This document shows, one piece after another, positions 62,570 to 64,000 of a stretch of 64,000 nt of DNA. The notes beneath the pieces are model-generated. The model was not told the origin of the DNA and made no database searches. It saw only the letters and a list, made by a program, of their open reading frames with translations. Position numbers and translations under genes: made by a program. Location of the stretch: the NCBI RefSeq assembly GCF_017051705.1, contig NZ_JAFIDJ010000001.1, forward strand, positions 1,889,786 through 1,953,785, in the 5' to 3' direction. Numbering within the stretch: the stretch's first letter is position 1; every line of letters starts with the position of its first letter. The stretch is from Algoriphagus lutimaris. Its GTDB lineage: Bacteria; Bacteroidota; Bacteroidia; Cytophagales; Cyclobacteriaceae.

Positions 62570-64000
62570 TTAACTATCCTCTGGTGGATTGGCTTTAAAA
62601 TATTCCTCATAAGAAAAGTTTCTAGTGATGGTGTCTCCCGCATTCAACAATATTTCGATTTTCATAACTGGGCAATACCCATACCCCAAATAGCCTATCG
62701 AAAATTGGGATGAAGGATCTCTTGAAATTCTAAGCCGATCTATAAACCCGGGGCAAAAATGATAATGTACTTCTTTGATTTCTTCTTTGCGGAAAGAAGG
62801 CACATCTAACCACATGGTGAAATTTCTGTTATTCCCCCCCTTATTCGAAGGACTAACCGAGGCTTCTATAGAAATTAAACTATCCAAAGGATAGGTCCGC
62901 TCTTTATAAAGGATGTCCATCAAAGCAGAGTCGGTTACATCCTCATAATTTCTCCCTCGTCCCTTCATTACTAATCTCAACAATTCTTCTGTTCGATCAA
63001 GATCCTTTTGCCTGGCTAAATCTCTCTCTAAATCCGCTATTTGAGACCTTCTGTTTTTTATCTCCCGAATCACAAAAAATGAAATACTAACCAGAATAAT
63101 ACTTGCGATCACACCTATCCATATCCTTCTTTCCCTTTTCTTTCTATTCATTTCTAACAACTTATTCTTTGCTGCTAGATCTTTTTGTTCGCGGATGTAT
63201 TGTTCACTTTTTTTAATCCAGTCAGTTTCCTCCTTGGTTTGCTTGAACTTCTCTAAATAGGGTTCAATAAACACCAATTGCTTTTCGGAAAAATACTCTC
63301 TTGCTTCCTCTTTGATTGACACCTGACTTTTGATCAATCGTTTGATCTCCAACAAGGCTTTCTCCTCCACACTTCGCTTTTCAGCAATAGGCTTGGCTAA
63401 AGAATCATGTGCTATTTCAAAAGAATCAATGCTCTCATTGTAGCGGAGCATTCGACTATTAATAAAAGCCAAAAGGACTTCTTCCACGAGCTTTTTATCA
63501 AAATCCGGTAACCGATCAAAAAGCTCTTTTTTGCTGATTGGTTCTTTAGTACCTTCTAAAGTAGCAAAAGGAGACAAAATTTTCCAGGTGGTTTCTGCGT
63601 TTAACTTCGGGTATTTCCCCTTCAATTCACTGGAAATAGAAGCAACCTGCTCCTCCAAAAAATTACTTAGAATATCCCCAATCTCACCCATTTCATTGAC
63701 TTTGGCCAATGTAAATTCAGCAGGCTTTTCTCGTTTATGATCCCCAGATATATTCAAATACAGTTTATCTAAAAACACCTGCAAGAAGGGTAATTGAATA
63801 GTCAGGGATTTCTTACTGCCTTTAATTTTTTGGAAAATAGCCTCTGCAACTGCATACTCTTCACCTGTCTTTATGCCAATATTCGAACCTTCAAAAGTAG
63901 CCGCACCAATAATTACCTGCTTCACTTTTTCTAAGTTCATAGGTTCTACTCGAAGTTTTTTCTGTAGAAGTTGAGGGATTTCGCGCTCGAATTCCACCAA
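62570..64000 (-). CDS. nSTAND-type NTPase with membrane segment and probable pYEATS domain (partial)
   Basis: The C-terminal 476 residues of a larger protein. The gene enters from the right edge, so the ATPase motifs are not visible. The first ~230 residues read as the C-terminal winged-helix part of a STAND NTPase (SFEIAHDSLAKPIAEKR is typical of nSTAND1). A charged helical linker leads to one membrane helix (IWIGVIASIILVSISFFVI) and a coiled coil. The last ~105 residues (NFTMWLDVPSF, EVHYHFCPGFIDRL, FSIGYLGYGYCPVMKIEIL) resemble the prokaryotic YEATS domain of conflict systems. Likely an inner-membrane sensor/effector, with the pYEATS part outside or inside depending on topology. Confidence 0.65.
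   Translation of the reverse strand: MVEFEREIPQLLQKKLRVEPMNLEKVKQVIIGAATFEGSNIGIKTGEEYAVAEAIFQKIKGSKKSLTIQLPFLQVFLDKLYLNISGDHKREKPAEFTLAKVNEMGEIGDILSNFLEEQVASISSELKGKYPKLNAETTWKILSPFATLEGTKEPISKKELFDRLPDFDKKLVEEVLLAFINSRMLRYNESIDSFEIAHDSLAKPIAEKRSVEEKALLEIKRLIKSQVSIKEEAREYFSEKQLVFIEPYLEKFKQTKEETDWIKKSEQYIREQKDLAAKNKLLEMNRKKRERRIWIGVIASIILVSISFFVIREIKNRRSQIADLERDLARQKDLDRTEELLRLVMKGRGRNYEDVTDSALMDILYKERTYPLDSLISIEASVSPSNKGGNNRNFTMWLDVPSFRKEEIKEVHYHFCPGFIDRLRISRDPSSQFSIGYLGYGYCPVMKIEILLNAGDTITRNFSYEEYFKANPPEDS

Noticed and set aside
1-64000. CRISPR arrays, tRNA and rRNA genes, insertion sequences and prophage genes
   Set aside because: No regularly spaced direct repeats, no cloverleaf or rRNA segments and no transposase, integrase or phage structural translations were recognised on either strand.

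Overview
The window looks like chromosomal DNA of a member of the Bacteroidota, most likely a Cytophagales/Cyclobacteriaceae (Algoriphagus-like) bacterium. Supporting signs are A+T-rich spacers, little Shine-Dalgarno signal, a textbook Bacteroidota promoter (TTTG, 19 bases, TAnnTTTG) before the aromatic operon, signal peptides ending in FAQ/FGQ/SCS, and gene families typical of the phylum (DUF4268, DUF4197, DUF1080, DUF2264, GH109-type oxidoreductase, acyl-CoA carboxylase beta of the methylcrotonyl type, a KDPG-aldolase-like DAHP synthase fused to chorismate mutase). The genus is inference. No rRNA, tRNA, CRISPR array, integrase or transposase was recognised.

Layout. 0.1-4.4 kb: minus-strand housekeeping run (ModF-like ABC ATPase, D-aminoacyl-tRNA deacylase, NAD(P)-binding protein, thioredoxin-like protein, YkvA-like protein, small membrane protein). 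4.5-13.6 kb: mixed small genes (IscA-like protein, DUF6265, DUF4268, ChaN-like, FolB, DivIVA-like, WD40, phosphopantetheinyl transferase, redoxin, SirB1-like, acyl-CoA carboxylase beta). At 13.63 kb an N-acetylmuramoyl-alanine amidase and LptD start divergently on the same CATG. 16.4-24.2 kb: arginine deiminase, two DUF4197 paralogues flanking an M48 metalloprotease, lysS and proline dehydrogenase. 24.5-31.2 kb: a six-gene aromatic operon (DAHP synthase/chorismate mutase, aroB, aroA, pheA, aminotransferase, tyrA). It is preceded by a Phe/Tyr-rich leader peptide and mutually exclusive terminator/antiterminator helices, so it appears to be controlled by ribosome-mediated attenuation. This is the clearest regulatory system in the window.

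31.2-39.3 kb: exported kelch and SIMPL proteins, a kinase/phospho-lyase fusion, a polysaccharide deacetylase, a dienelactone hydrolase and two decayed genes. 39.3-43.9 kb: a neighbourhood with an immune flavour, holding a stand-alone Pycsar-effector-like membrane protein, a B12-binding-type radical SAM protein, and a tight two-gene unit of a NYN-LOTUS ribonuclease and a TIR-domain protein. 44-50.6 kb: exported DsrE-type proteins, an exported methyltransferase, an M20 peptidase, and a Nudix-derived regulator divergent from a carboxylesterase with a perfect palindrome between them. 50.6-60.7 kb: PIF1-like helicase, PaiB-like protein, PRC-barrel protein, AsmA-like protein, and a sugar-related group (EEP phosphatase family, DUF1080, decayed DUF2264, GH109-type enzyme). 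The right edge has an unrecognised exported protein converging, with a 7-base gap, on a truncated nSTAND-type NTPase that carries a membrane segment and a probable prokaryotic YEATS domain.

The best candidates for undescribed biology are the aromatic attenuator with a probably leaderless leader ORF, the NYN-TIR pair, and the nSTAND-pYEATS/exported-protein pair. All functional assignments rest on reading the translated sequences by eye. No database search was run.
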